Shown piece by piece: positions 11,989 to 24,810 of a stretch of DNA of 64,000 bases. The notes under the pieces were generated by a model. That model made no database searches, was not told where the DNA came from, and saw nothing but the letters and a program-made list of their open reading frames with translations. Every line of letters begins with the position of its first letter. Position 1 is the first letter of the stretch. Source of the stretch: Camellia lanceoleosa (lineage: Eukaryota; Streptophyta; Magnoliopsida; Ericales; Theaceae); contig CM045770.1 of assembly GCA_025200525.1 (NCBI GenBank), positions 119,575,429 through 119,639,428 on the forward strand, written 5' to 3'. A program made the translations under genes and the position numbers.

Positions 11989-14673
11989 TGTAGACACCCC
12001 ATTTTCACCGGCCCTAAGACATGGGCGCTTTCTTTTAATCACCCTATGATGATTAACAAGAAGGTGTTTCTCACAAAGTCCTCAACAAGAAAAATGGAAT
12101 TTGGTTTTCTTTCAAAAACCTTACGCTCCATTTTGGCCAAATTATTTTAGACCTTAAACCACTCTTTTCAAAATATTTTTTTTAAATATTTCTACGATGT
12201 TCCGAGGCTTCCGTACTTTTCAGTAAACCAAGTAAGGACAAAGTGGAAATAAATGGAAGGGATGTGAACTCTTTGAAAAATATTTAAAAACATCTTCTTT
12301 ATAGGTTTGGAGTTGAAGGAAATAGGAGAGGATGGAAGAAAATTGGTTTAAAAAAAGGATGAGCATCAAATCATTAAGAAAGAAATGAACATCCTTCACT
12401 AAATTAAGCATATCTATTTGTACACTTGGAATTAGATGTGAGGCCATCGCCATTGGAAAGTAGACTTTTGAGGGTTCAATTTTGACTCAAGAATCACTGA
12501 AAACCGAGTCTAGATAAAGAAGATATGCCCGTTTGAAATCGGGCTTAAGAGCAAATTTTGTTGACCCGGCCTAGGACAGCAGCAGACTTTTTTTTTTTTT
12601 TTTTGTTTAGTTGGGACACCCCATTGACCCATTTTGTGATCCATTCAAGTGCACCCACTCATCCTCCATTATCTCCACTCACCCTCCATTATCAAAAGAG
12701 GTTTTGGCCTTGTCATAAAGGATGAATTAAAAGCAACAAAGTCTTGATTATCATTATCATCCTTGTTATCCCCATCACCTTTGTCTTCCACCTTGTCCCT
12801 CATTCCTTGACTTGTGTATTCCTTCATGGCTTATACACTTAGATTGTATATTAAAGAGAGAGATGATGGAATGAAAAAAGAAGATCATTCGAGAGAGTTA
12901 GAGAGAAAAGAGAGCAAAAGGGGAAAAATTGTCTCAATTGTAACCTTGAGTCAAAACACTTCCAAGCTTCCATAGCTACTGAAATTCCTCATTTCCATAT
13001 ACCAAAACCACTCCAAAAATTTTGATATAGCCAAAGATCAATTGCCTTGATCATAAGGAAGAGTGTTTAGTGATTGAAAGTGAGAAAAACTAGAGAGTTA
13101 ACCACTTTCCACATCATAAACTCTATAAACTCCATAATTTCGAATTGAGGATTTGATAACACACTTCTTACACATGAGGGTGATCAAGAGAGAGTTTGTG
13201 AACTAAGGAGTTCACCCTTTCCTTGGAAGGTGAATTTCACTAACTTTTCATTTTCTTGCATTTCTTACTTATTTTGCTCTTTTGCTTTGATTTCTTGTTA
13301 TATTATATATTGTTGTAATCTCATTGAAAGTGGTGAGTTGATACTCTTATATATATTGTTTTTAGTTCTGTTTTTGTTGTGGAAATCTAAGAAAACAGAG
13401 TTTGGCTGAGCTTACCAGGCTACCCGGCTCGTTAGTTGGCCAAGTAGCCACCTAAAAGTACACCATTGCGCCTACGACCTTCATGACCGTGCCCGCGACC
13501 TCTAGGCAAAATTGGGCAGCCTTCTGACATTGAGAATATCAACCTCCGATGGTCTTTGAGGTGCTTGAAGCTGCTATTTTTCTTATGTTTATTTTATTTT
13601 GAGTGTTTGTGAGGATTTTTATATTGTGTTGTAATATATATTCATCTCCCTCGAATTTGTAGTATTTAAAGTATTCTAATAATTTCTCATCCCCACTTCT
13701 TATCTATCCCATTCTTTAATCACTTTCCCTAACTGTACATATGTATATATCTTGCATGCCATGCATATCCATGCTTTTACATATACGATTCATGCCTAAA
13801 TCTGGCTAAATTTGCATATTTGTGCTTTAATTTATTATTACATGATTTGGTGTGCTATCGCATGTTTTACATATCATATTTTAGAAGCCGGATCTTTAGA
13901 AGCATTCTTGTGTATGTGTTGCATTAAGATTTTGTATATAGGATCAGGCATATTTTGCTAACTTTGTTTTGTAGCTATTCACAGGACGTACGTAAATATG
14001 TAAGTTGTTATGCTTTAGCATCCCACTTGTACATAATTTTCTTATTATGTTTAGCATCCTACCATGTGGCTATTTTTTTATGTGATATATCTTTATGAAT
14101 GCTGATGGATGGAGGTTGTATTGCTTAATTTGGAATGATATTAATTTTTATGTTTGTAAACTCAATTTCTTTAAGTTGTGCATCTTCAAAACTCTTTCAA
14201 AAAATACATGAACTCGAATTGTTCCAAGATAAATGACATAGTCTATACTTGTATGCTTCACATAGTAAATTTTTAGGATTTATTAAATAAATCAGAATAT
14301 GAACATATAAAGCAAATAAAACTCATATCATAGTTTAGTAGAGTCCGATCTTTGATCGCATGAGTGGGGTTGTTCATTATTGACCTTCCCCTTTCATACC
14401 TAAGGTTCTGAGCCAAGTATCTTTGGTTACGATGAATAGTGGCCTTGGCACAAGTCATGGGTTTCCTAATTTCCCAATATATTAGGTGGCGACTCTGAAA
14501 TCTGATGACACAGTCTGTGTTTGACAAAATTGAAATAAAATGGATTTTCAATAAAAGTTTCCAAATTTGGACGCTCATTTATGTTTCACATTGCATTCGT
14601 GAGATTAGATCGCATAGATCTCGAGAGTTCGAACTGTTTAATGCGCGTGGGTACCCCCTTAGGTGATGTTACA
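11989..14673 (+). mobile_element. LTR-B: solo LTR of the T1 family nested in the T1 LTR
   Basis: Starts TGTAGACACCCC and ends GGTGATGTTACA, 2,685 bp. The sequence on both sides is LTR-A, and the 3' tail of LTR-A (14674-14840) repeats in diverged form what LTR-B has at about 14505-14673. Flanks GTGCC and GTGAT match at 3 of 5 positions, a worn target-site duplication. The conserved GGTGGCGACTCTGA block lies near its 3' end, as in the two relatives. No gag or pol belongs to this copy, so it is a solo LTR left by LTR-LTR recombination. Confidence 0.75.
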
Positions 14674-14840
14674 GTGATGTAGTCCATTTTCAACAAATAT
14701 TTATAATAAAATGGGTTTTTACAAAAGTTGTTGGATCTGGACTCTCATATTCTATTTTTACACTACACTAGTGAGACTAAATCAGGAGACTGCGAATCTC
14801 AACTGTCAGGCACGCTGGGTAGCCCCTAAGGCATTTCACA
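14674..14840 (+). mobile_element. T1 LTR, segment 3 of 3 (3' end)
   Basis: Aligns with the last 170 bases of LTR-B (shared blocks ATAAAATGG, TTGGAC/TGGACTCTCAT and GTGAGACTAAAT) and ends GGCATTTCACA. The element's leader begins directly after it. Confidence 0.75.
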
Positions 14841-15600
14841 GTTTTTGGTAACTCTGTTAGAGAATTTAAGAGAACTTGACTCAAACTTTATAATGAGAGT
14901 TTTATTTTCATATATATATATATATATATTCATTGCATATCATGCATGGTGTGCTTAAGTCACTGTATTTTCCATTTGACACCTTGGACGTCTTGCCATT
15001 CATGAGTTATGTTGCGGTGGATCACCAACATACTGCTTGATCCTCCATTCACTTATAGGTGTTGGGTAAGGTAGGTATATTGGTGTCTTGCTAAGGTATC
15101 CATTTTGACTAGACTGACCTAGTACATTTATTGAGCTCTAGTAACTTCTAAAATTAGGACATGATGCTTCCCTATGTCTAAAATGTAATAATGCCGCTAG
15201 TTTGAATAGTGGAACCCTAAATCATCTCCAAAGCTAGGACAGGGAAACTCAAACCTCTATAGGGGTGTTTTGTTCGCTTTACCTACTATGTGCTATATAT
15301 GCAGATCAATACAGGGGTTCGTTATTTCATATCAATGGTTTAGATATATCAATGGTTGGGTTAAGAATAATTCTGTGGCGTATACAGTGATTAGTGGTAC
15401 AGATGTAATGATTGAGCCGAAATGCTGTCAAATTTGTGTCTAATCTATGTATTGTTTTCTTTGTTTGTTTTTCTTTTGCTAGGTAGTTAGTTCACCATAG
15501 CTTTAGAAAATTTTGACATCCTTTAAAATATTTGGATTTGTGCTAGTAGGCTTTGCAAAACTACAGATCTAGTTCAAGGTCAACCAATGTTGGTATCATT
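14841..15600 (+). other. T1 primer-binding site and untranslated leader
   Basis: Six bases after the LTR end comes TGGTAACTCTGTTAG (14846-14860), a decayed form of the TGGCGACTCTG primer-binding site usual in Ogre/Tat elements. A long leader without a frame follows, with a (TA)n tract at about 14912-14930. I see no host gene here. Confidence 0.55.
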
Positions 15601-17155
15601 TCCATCAGCTATTCGTAGAAGAAGGGACAGACAAGCACAACGAGATCAGAGTTCGTCTCAGTCAACCCTTATATCCTTTCTATTCAGTCGGTGTCAATCA
15701 CCTCTCAGATCTTCTCTACTCAATACCTAGTTATCTGCTCATCGATTTTTACGATGGTTTAGAATTCCCTGGATTTGATAGAGATGATTGTCAATCTTCA
15801 GTAAACCATGATCAACCTTGACCACATAGCGACCCCTCAAGGCGACGCCATTGCCGGGATACAACAGTTAGCTAGGACAACTCTTGTACATCCGTTGTCC
15901 ATGTATCATTCGATTCCAGACTCACCTCTTTCGATCGAGATTTTCCCACGACTTAGTCGGCAAAAGGAACCAATTCATGCTCCGGCCTTCAGAGCTCCAG
16001 CACAGCTTATTGAAGGGCTTTTTTTCCCTTGACCTTAGTGAATTTGACCCGACCATATTAAAGATAGCCATATTAGAGAAGATGTTCAAAAAATCCCAAG
16101 GGATCAATTCCATTCCAAACATCGAAGATGGTTATACAGAGGTAGCTGTGAGATTACTGAAAAGGTTCAAAATGCCACATGTGGACTGGTTTGATGGGTC
16201 TAGGGACCCTATGGTGCATATCTGCTTGTTCTTAGATGTTTTGAAACATATGGGTGTGACCTGTCCTAAAAAATTATCTCTATTTGGGATGACTTTGTTG
16301 AGAATGGTTGCCACTTGGTATGCCAAGTTGGAGGATAAAGTGAAACAAAATTGGGAGGAGTTGGCCAAGGCCTTCATCACTCAATATTCCTATAACATTC
16401 AGATTGAGGTAACCACTCGAGAGTTGGAGGCTACCCGTTAAGAACCCAAGGAAAGTTTTGTGGAATTCATAACTAGTGGAGAGCTAGGGCGACCATGGTG
16501 ACCAATAGGCCCTCTAAGAAGGACTACATTCATATAGTAGTGAGAAACCTGCATGGGAAAATGTTGCAAAAGATTATAGTCCTTTCACTTTTCACCTTCA
16601 AGGAGTTACATGAAATGGGGGTCCAAATTAAGAATGCTTGGACATTATTATAGATAAGAAGAAACTTGTTCGAAAGACTTTTGATTGTAGTTCCAATGGT
16701 CTCACCAGTGGTAGCACAACTACGAAGGTCCCAGAAATCAACACTGTTACTACCATCATAAAATTTATCAACCCATTTGCTACCATTGTCCCACAGGCAC
16801 CCAATTCAGCCCGACTTTAGATTCGAAATTTTCAGCCGCTTTATATAGCCCCATCTCGAGCCATAAGGGTTTTACTAAAGAAATGACATCTCAAGCTCCT
16901 TGACCCCTGACCTCTTCATCATCCCCTTCCACCTAGGCATGATGCATCCAAATATTGTGCCTTTCATCAACAATATGGTCATGAAATCGATCGTTGCGTG
17001 CGCCTCCACCATGAAATCCAAGATCTCATTAACCACAAAATCATAGCTCCACCACAAAGGCCAAATGTCACCATTAATCCACTGTTTACCCATGACTAAG
17101 TACCGCCCCCTCCTTGCCTTAACCTTATCCATATACTACCACCCACCTTTGACCT
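15600..17155 (+). pseudogene. T1 gag, Tat/Ogre-type, decayed and interrupted
   Basis: The best frame (15884-16441) contains a Gag-like capsid region: a FKMPHVDWFDGSRDPMVH segment, then ATWYAKLEDKV and an EELAKAFITQYSYNI segment. This is the pattern of Tat-lineage Gag, in which a DGTxDP motif precedes a WF/WY core. After a stop at 16439 the homology moves to another frame (KDYIHIVVRNLHGKM). Further on, 16953-16997 encodes a zinc knuckle of the C-x-F-H-x3-G-H-x4-C type found in this lineage. Several stops and at least two frame changes rule out function. The sequence is cut at 17155 by the Copia LTR, and no T1 pol is visible on the far side, so the rest was lost or lies outside the window. Confidence 0.75.
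16953..16997 (+). other. T1 Gag zinc knuckle
   Basis: Encodes YCAFHQQYGHEIDRC: two cysteines, one histidine and a final cysteine in nucleocapsid spacing. It lies in a different frame from the capsid part, so a frameshift separates them. Confidence 0.75.
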
Positions 17156-18432
17156 TGTTATTCCAGATAGGCAACCCAAGAGGGGTAGTGAATTGGATTA
17201 TTAAAAATAATTTCACAATATTAAATATCATAATCAAAATATTCAAATTTTAACAAATAAGAACAAAGCAATAATAATCAATATAAAATTAAAGGAGATA
17301 GGGAGAAAAAATCAAACACAGATATTTATAATGGCCCGGGACGCCGGGTCTACGTCCATTCCTCAAGGATCCTCCTTGAGAAATTATTCATTATTGAAAC
17401 GAATCAATACAGCACCAAAGTTTCATCAACCTTGTGGATTTTACGCAGGTCTTACTCTTATTTATTGAGCCTTACTCAACAATAAATATCTCATTCTTAC
17501 AAAATTCCCTCACAAAATAATGAATAAGGATAAGAGGTACTTCAACCCTTTCTTACAATAATTCTCTCCCAAAGAGTAGATATGAAAGTGTAAGAATAAA
17601 GACAATACTTAGATCTAAAAGTAAAAGAGTAAGGTTAAAAATACAATCATAATTTTGAAACACACATAATTTTTTCTCTTCAACTTTTCTAATTTTTCTC
17701 CACACAAAATACTTCTATATATACTAGTAAAAAATATATCCGTTGGGGAGAGAAGACGCTACTTTCATGTGGTGCTCCAAACAACTCATGCGAAAAGAGG
17801 TTTGAAAGGACATGCCCTGCTAAGTCCACCTTTTTCTTTTTATACTATAGATATATTAATTTATATAGAAAAGGCAGCTTTAGCATTTCAATTTCAAACT
17901 TTGACTATGACAAACAAACAAACTAACTCACCACCACATATAAACTAATATTATATTAATCCAATATAATATATGTTAATAGTATAAAACTTTGCATTCA
18001 ATATTTGAATATTATATTATATATATATATATCATATGTATGATTTGAGAGATATACATATGTGAAGATGTTTTTGCAAAATTATATGGTAATATACATA
18101 CATGCAATGCATACATACATTCAAACATAATCAATAAAGAATTTGATTTTCCATGAGACACTTTTAAGTATGTTTCTCTTTTCCTATTAAATTTTATATA
18201 TATATATATATAATATTCAAATGATGCGCAATAATTGCTCATGATACTTATCACGTGTGTGTGTCTTACATACAAAAAGATACAAAATAAATTTGAATTC
18301 GGTGTAACATATATTAAAAAGATATAATATATTTTTATATTTTGTGTCAAATTATTATAACATATGTGGATTAAAAAATCACAATTTATCAAATAATATT
18401 TTAATCATCAAAATTAAACTACATGATTAACA
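17156..18432 (-). repeat. C1 3' LTR
   Basis: On the minus strand it starts TGTTAATCATGTAG directly after GTAGGAGATTG, a typical Copia polypurine junction (about 18433-18445). It ends at TATCTGGAATAACA after CTCTTGGGTTGC. The plus-strand end is TGTTATTCCAGATA at 17156. It contains the CCCGGGACGCCGGGTC block and a (TA)n tract. No second copy is in the window, so the limits rest on the TG/CA ends and the purine tract. Confidence 0.7.
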
Positions 18433-18808
18433 ATCTCCTACTTTTTGATAATGGTAATGCATGTATGGATTTGACACAAAATTAAAATCAGCAAAATATT
18501 TAATAATTTAGCAACATAAGATATTTGATAATTAAAGCACATGCACAACAAGACATCATCAAAATAAAAATATTGATATATGAAGTATTTTTAGAGAAGA
18601 AAATTTTCAATGTCCAAAACGAAAATCATACAGACATATTTGAGAAAATAATCTGATTTGACATAAAAATATAATCTGGGACAGATTTATGTAGATTGGG
18701 GATGAAATTGGGAAGATTGGAAATGGTGGATGATGGTGTCGGATGATAATGTTGAATAATGGTCCTGATGAAGACAGCGTTGGAGGATGAAAAGGAGTGA
18801 GAGCGGGC

Positions 18809-18846
<38 letters not shown>

Positions 18847-19067
18847 CAAAGAGAGAAAGAGAGTGAGAGTGAGATGATAAGTGAGTGAGCAAAGAGAGAG
18901 GGAGAAGATTTATAAAAATATAATTTTTTTTTATTTTTAATTTATTCTATGATTATTATTATTATTATTATTTGTTTTTGTTTTTACTTTTGTTTATTTT
19001 ATTATATATATAATCATTATATAAGAGTATTCATCATACCAAATTCAGTTCTAATATAACAAAATTG
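18433..19067 (-). other. C1 region between RNase H and 3' LTR
   Basis: About 630 bp downstream of the RNase H stop. SIRE-like elements can carry an extra, envelope-like frame here. None is recognisable: the open frames at 18607-18892 are mostly (GA)n translated as S/L repeats. It holds a (GA)n tract at about 18813-18842 and a (TTA)n-like tract at about 18953-18971. Confidence 0.5.
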
Positions 19068-19462
19068 TTATTCATTAAGAGGCTTGGTAAATATGTCAGC
19101 TAATTGATGATTTGTAGACACAAATTCGAGTTCAATGTTACCTTTGAGTACATCATCTCTTAGAAAATGATGTCTTATTTTAATATGTTTAATGCGTAAG
19201 TATTGAATAGGATTTTTTGAAAGGTTAACGGCACTTATGTTGTCACATTTTATAGGAACATGATCATAATGAAATCCAAAATCTTGAAATTGTTGTTTCA
19301 TCCAAAGTAATTGTGCACAACACCTAACAGTAGCAGTGTATTCTACTTTAGCAGTTGGCAGAGCCACTGAGTTTTGTTTTTTGCAAAACCACGAAGTGAG
19401 TGACTATTTAAGAAAATGACAAATGCCACTAATGCTTTTTTGGTCAAGTCTACATCCCGCAT
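19068..19462 (-). pseudogene. C1 RNase H, C-terminal part
   Basis: The frame reads AGCRLDQKSISGICHFLK, a stop, then SLTSWFCKKQNSVALPTAKVEYTA and continues to a KHIKIRHHFLRD segment and IFTKPLNE at the end. These are the conserved blocks of Ty1/copia RNase H (D-x-AG...KSTSG, SWxSKKQ, A/STAExEY, DxxTKxL). The N-terminal part, ending FGYLDADFT, lies at 31539-31640, beyond the LTR-X insertion. One in-frame stop is seen, and the usual E of the AEAEY block is kept as VEYTA. Not functional. Confidence 0.85.
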
Positions 19463-19798
19463 TGTAACAAACCCGACCTGTGATTCACCTATAATCCTTA
19501 ATAAGAATGCTTAATGAGTAATTAAGGAGAAATTATGTGTTAATTATGCATTAAGTGTGTGAATTGTGTTCATATCTGTTCATGGTAGGATTATCTATCT
19601 GTATTTCTAATTCGGTATGCAAAGTGAAGGCCTTATTGGCATCTGATCATGAAATTGACTCAGTTTATATGTTATTTAAAATTTTTAGGATTTTATAGTA
19701 GGCTTAATTGAAACTTGATTCAAAATCAAATAATTAGAATAAAATAATTATTATTGCTCAGCTTAACTTAGACTTAACTAAGTTTCTCTAATTAAGCC

Positions 19799-19807
19799 TA
19801 TATAAGG
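19799..19807 (+). promoter_or_regulatory. TATA box of LTR-X
   Basis: TATATAAGG about 340 bases into the LTR, in plus orientation, which supports a plus-strand reading of LTR-X. Confidence 0.5.
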
Positions 19808-20076
19808 CCTATTTGACTTAATACTTTCAAATTACACCTACATTCATCTTCCTTGACCTCAAAACAAGAGAGAGAGAGAGAGAGAGCAACAATTTGTAGA
19901 GAAGTGAAGGTTTTGACTTGGAAACTCAAGAAATTGAACATCTAGAACACAACTAAGCATCTAAGGTAAAAATTCAAGTCTTTAGTTTTGTAATTGAGTT
20001 GGTTAATGCATGAATTATAGGGAATTAAGCTATGAGATGCATGAAATGAACTAAAGAGGTAAGAAAGAAGAGTTAA

Positions 20077-22155
20077 TGTCACGCCTCCAAAATAATAGCA
20101 TAAATACATCCACAAACATATATATAAATGATAGCATAAATCAAAGTGCATAGTCCTTTCATTACATAAAGTCAATGATACAAAAGAGTTTAACCGAAGT
20201 AAATGCCCTATTGGCTTACACCTTTCCAAGTCTTGATTTGGTTACAACAAAATGAGCTTCGCTCAATCACAAATTTAGCCCTAGGCTATACAAAATAAAC
20301 AAAACACGAAGCTCTTGCTTCCCAAAGATCCCTCCAATGTTATTGAATTGGTAGAGACATGCCATCATTACCTGAAAATGTTAATCCCAAATATGGTGAG
20401 CCACGACCCAGTAGAAATCATCTAACACAGTATATAAAATTTAGCAAAGGTATAAGTATAAGTGCATAAACAATGCATGTGATAAAACTTTTCACAACTT
20501 TATATACTCATAAGATATCAATTTCAAGTCTTAATCCACTTACTTTCAATTCACAATTTGATTACTTATCTTTCTCAATTCATGAGTCAATTTCATTATT
20601 TCACAACAACCGAACTGAGACTACAACTTAATTACGTTCAATCCACACAACATGTATGCATAAACACTTCAAACTTCCATTTCATGAATATTTCATCCGT
20701 GGGTAGCCGTTAAACGAGACCCATGTAAACGTAGGCTATACAAACACTACAATTACCATTTTACGGATATTTCGTTTGTAGGCTAGGCACCCATGTATAA
20801 TTTCAGGACTTTCACCCAGGACACTCCAGCCAACTTAATTATAATGGAGTCCATCCATTTTCTCCTCCCAAACAATCATCTATACATATGCAATGTATTT
20901 AAACATATAATCAAACATGAAGCACATCCCCTTTGCACTCCCAAACAAGCATACATATACAATGTATATAAATACGGTCATATTCAATGACAACCATCAC
21001 AAGATTAGTTTCAATTCACCTAATCCACATGTAATTTCTACAACAATCAAAGCTATCCTCCACGAATAGCCCAATACAATTATCTCTAAACAGATATTCA
21101 TTCTCAAACAGATAGTTTATTCAAAATTTCCAAAGGTATGAAATAATACATGTTCCATTCATCCATTTATATCAAAGATCATTCAATTCCACATTTTCAA
21201 TAACAATTTACATTGTTTGTACAAAATAATAGTTTGATCCAATTAGGGCAATTCTTTATTTTTCCCAAATATTAGCCAAGCTCTAAAATCATCAAATTAG
21301 ATATAACACAACATCATTTTCAAACCCCAGAAGCATTTATATCATCTTCATCCAAAACCCCTCTTTTCATTTTTGTGCCCAAACCCTAGGTTTGTTTAAA
21401 ACATCTCCAAATTACACCATTGTTACACAAGAGACAGTAACTAAGCTAAATATCATATGAAGGTGTAGAAAGGATCCCTACCTCAAAGGAAGAAGATGAG
21501 CCAAGCTAGAGAGAAACTCCAAGATTATTGAAACCCACTTCTATTTGGATCAAAATGTAGATCTTGAGATGCTCTATCTTTTCCTCAAAGGTACTAAGGT
21601 GAAAAAATCAATGGATCTAAATGAAATCTAAGAGAGAAGGTGAATTTTAGAAAGAAAAGCTCAAGAACAAGCTTTTTGGAAAGTTTGAGAGAGAGAGAAG
21701 AAAAAGTTATTCAAAATATCATCTTCTCGGACTGTTATACACACAGTTTGCTCGAGCATGGAAAGTCTGGCTTGAGCGTCAGACACAAAGTTCTGCTCGA
21801 GCGTGAAACCGGAAGCTCGAGTGTCCAATGCACATTTCCAATATTTTCAGACCTGTAAAAGAAATACTGAGAGTTAACAAATCCCGCTCGAGTGCAAGAA
21901 TGGCCGTTCGAGCGGAGGAGCAAAATTTGTGAAGCCCGCTCGAGAGCAAGAATGTTCGCTCAAGTAGATGAGCCAAAATTTGGGCAACGAAGGTTTGGGA
22001 AAACAAACAACCAACCTGTTCCAAATGTGCAACTACAATCCGATAACCAAAATAAAGCAGAGACAAGGGGCACAAGACATGAATAACCATTCTAAACCAT
22101 ACCAACCTGAGTCCGGAATACAATAGATAATGGGTCAAAGCTGGAATCGCTATAA
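20077..22155 (-). repeat. G1 3' LTR
   Basis: Plus-strand start TGTCACGCCTCC, end GAATCGCTATAA. Partner of 27598-29695. It contains a GCTCGAGC cluster near 21740-21965 (three or four such motifs plus variants). It lacks a block of about 60 bp present in the 5' LTR near 29340-29400. The open frames inside are not genes. Confidence 0.9.
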
Positions 22156-22559
22156 CCTCTCCTCCTTAAGAAATTTCATCCCCGAAAATACAAAGCAAGC
22201 TCAATACAAAATTAAACCATTTACAACTATGTTATTCTCATGAATTCATCACCATGACCCATCCTCCGATCATCCATTCTCACCAACTCAATGTACATGT
22301 CCCATATTAAAATGAAATTTACAATTTCCAAAACATTTACAATGCTTGACCAAACTCCGAATTTACATAGCATATACAATGCTTCCAAAAGTGATATAAC
22401 ACATATGATATTCCACATTCTCAAACATATGCAATATTTGTAATAACTCATGTTTCCAAAATGTCCATAACATATACAATGTTCTCAATATTTAAGACAT
22501 ATACAATGCTTATACTTTTCATCATCATAATCGAAATCTCAATACAAAATTAAACATCA

Positions 22560-22737
22560 ACGAATAAGTCCAGATATTTCTCTCGGACTTCCAATTCACA
22601 CTCCCAAGTTACTTCCTCAACCCCGTGATGTTTACGTAAAACTTTAACTAAAGGAATTTTCTTGCCTCACAAGACTTGGTCCCTCCTATCCAAAACTCTC
22701 ACTGGTTTCTCCTCATACGAGGCATCCTCATCCATCT
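22560..22737 (-). pseudogene. G1 chromodomain
   Basis: The minus-strand frame reads DEDASYEEKPVRVLDRRDQV, then a stop, then PLVKVLRKHHGVEEVTWE and VREKYLDLF. The block KVLRxxxGVEExTWE is the signature of the chromoviral C-terminal chromodomain, thought to guide integration to heterochromatin. It sits immediately after the integrase frame that ends FHISMSRIH. One stop lies inside the domain. Confidence 0.8.
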
Positions 22738-23980
22738 TCAAGTTGGTCCAATCCAACACATGCGATGGATCCGACTCATACTAATATGAAATACGTTATG
22801 AACCCCGGAAAGCTGCGGCGGCAATGCCAAACAATAAGCAACCTTCCCAATCCACTCAAGGATCTCAAAAGGGCCAATAAACCGAGAGGATAACTTCCCA
22901 CTCTTCCCGAATGTCATCAAACCCCGCCTAGGTGATATTTTCAGGAACACATAATCTCTCACCTCAAAAGACAAAGGTCTCCTCCTACGATCTACGTAAC
23001 TCTTGTGGCGACTCTGGGCCTTAACCAACCTCTTACAAATAAGCGCTACCTTCTCCGTTGTTTCCTAAACTAACTCTGGGCCCAATAAAGCTGCATCACC
23101 CACCTCGGCCCAACACACCGGGCATCTACATGGTCGGCCATACAAGGCCTCAAATGGTGCCATGCCAATACTCGATTAGAAACTATTATTGTAGGCAAAC
23201 TCCACTAAGGGTAGGTGCCTCTCCCACGACCCCTTAAAATGAAGTACAAAAACTCGAAGCATATCCTCAAGGATTTGAATAGTACGCTTGGACTGCCCGT
23301 CGGTTTGAGAATGATATGTAGTACTAAAGATCAATCTAGTGCCCAAGGCATTTTGCAAGCTCTGTCATAACCGTGCGGTGAAATGCGGATCTCTATCCAA
23401 AATGATCATTATAGGGATCTCGTGCAACCTCACTATGTGCCTGATATACAAGTCGGCAAGATGATCTACCGAATCACTCACACGTATAGGTATAAAGTGC
23501 GCAGACTTGGTCAACCAGTCACTTATCACCCAAATGGCATCACTACCCCATTGAGTCCTCGGAAGGCCCACAACAAAATTCATTGTGACATGCTTCCACT
23601 TCCATTCAGCTATAGGCAAGGATTGCAACAAGCCGCTGGCCTCTGATGCTCGGCCTTCACTTGTTAACAAGTAAGGCATTTCGATACAAACACGGCTACA
23701 TCCTTCTTCATACTGCTCTACCAAAACTGGCGACTCAGATGATGATATATCTTCATGTCTCCTGAATGCAATGCAAGGCGCGAATGGTGAAACTCTCGAA
23801 GTACTTCCTCTTGGCAAGACTCCAGTATAAACAAACAGTCACGGTATCTTACACTCTAGTCAGGATACACATTCAAGCCCCATTCTGTTTTCTCACTGGA
23901 GATCTTCTCCCGGAGGGTGTTTCTACTTCAAGGTCACCCATCTACGCTTTTAACACTCAGTTCACAAGTGTAGGTTGTGC
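22738..23980 (-). pseudogene. G1 integrase
   Basis: In minus-strand order: an HHCC zinc region (FHHSRLALHSGDMK then MKKDVAVFVSKCLTC, about 23650-23830); the catalytic core (DWLTKSAHFIPIR and [19 protein letters not shown], the latter holding the final E); and the GPF-type C-terminus (SSRFIGPFEILEWIGKVAYC). Frames at 23365-23817, 23176-23358 and 22738-23028 are pieces of this one gene. In-frame stops separate them, for example after ALICKRL and after FAYNNSF. Confidence 0.85.
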
Positions 23981-23999
23981 AACCACCGAAAATAAGGCC

Positions 24000-24785
24000 A
24001 TAAATTCAACGGACTGACCAACGTGCAAATCAAACTCTCCAAGAGTATCCAACATTTCCCATTCTCGGATGGCGATACAGGCCACACTGCTAATAGACTT
24101 CCTACTAAAGCATCAGCCACTACATTGGCCTTCCTGGGATGATAATGCAACTTGAAGTCATAGTCCTCTATGAACTCCATCCACCTCCTCTGTCCAAATT
24201 CAAGTCTTTTTGGGTAAATAAGTACTTCAGACTCTTGTGATCGGAAAACACTTCAAATTTCTCATTACATAGATAATGCCTCCAAATCTTCAAGGTAAAT
24301 ATCATTGCTGCTAACTCTAGGTCATGGGTAGGGTAATTTCTCTAATGTGTTTTCAATTGCTGTGAGCCATAGGCTACTACCTTCCCTTCTTGCATCAAGA
24401 CATAACCCAAACCTTCCTGTGAAGCATCACAATAAACTGAGTAACCCAGACACCTCTCCAGAATAATCAATACTGGAGCAGTGGTGAGTCTAACTTTAAG
24501 TTCTTGGAACGACTTCTCACAAGTCTCATCCCACACAAATTTGACCCCCTTCCTTGTCAACCTGGTTAAAGGTGAAGCTAGCTTAGAGAAATCTTTCACG
24601 AACCGACGGTAATACCCGGCCAACCCCAAGAAACTACAGATCTGGAAAGTGTTTTTAGGTTGTGCCCAATCTTGCATTGCCTCAATCTTGGATGAATCTA
24701 CAATTACCCCTTCCCCGGACACTACATAACCTACGAACTTAACATCCCTCAGCCAAAATTCACACTTTTCGGATTTAGCATACAA
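24000..24785 (-). pseudogene. G1 RNase H
   Basis: Frame 24342-24785 starts in the RT thumb/connection ([16 protein letters not shown]) and reaches the RNase H start [18 protein letters not shown], with the catalytic D. A stop follows [12 protein letters not shown]. The C-terminal end, [13 protein letters not shown], is in another piece at 23962-24180, where the final catalytic D is retained. Broken by stops. Confidence 0.85.
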
Positions 24786-24810
24786 CTTATGGGCTCAATT
24801 CAAGCACTAC

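Noticed and set aside
18607..18892. Minus-strand frames with long S/L runs
   Set aside because: They are translations of a (GA)n tract and lack any domain.
20077..22155. Host gene read from the series of open frames at 20.8-22.1 kb
   Set aside because: The whole stretch is duplicated at 27598-29695 as an LTR, and frames are not kept between the two copies.
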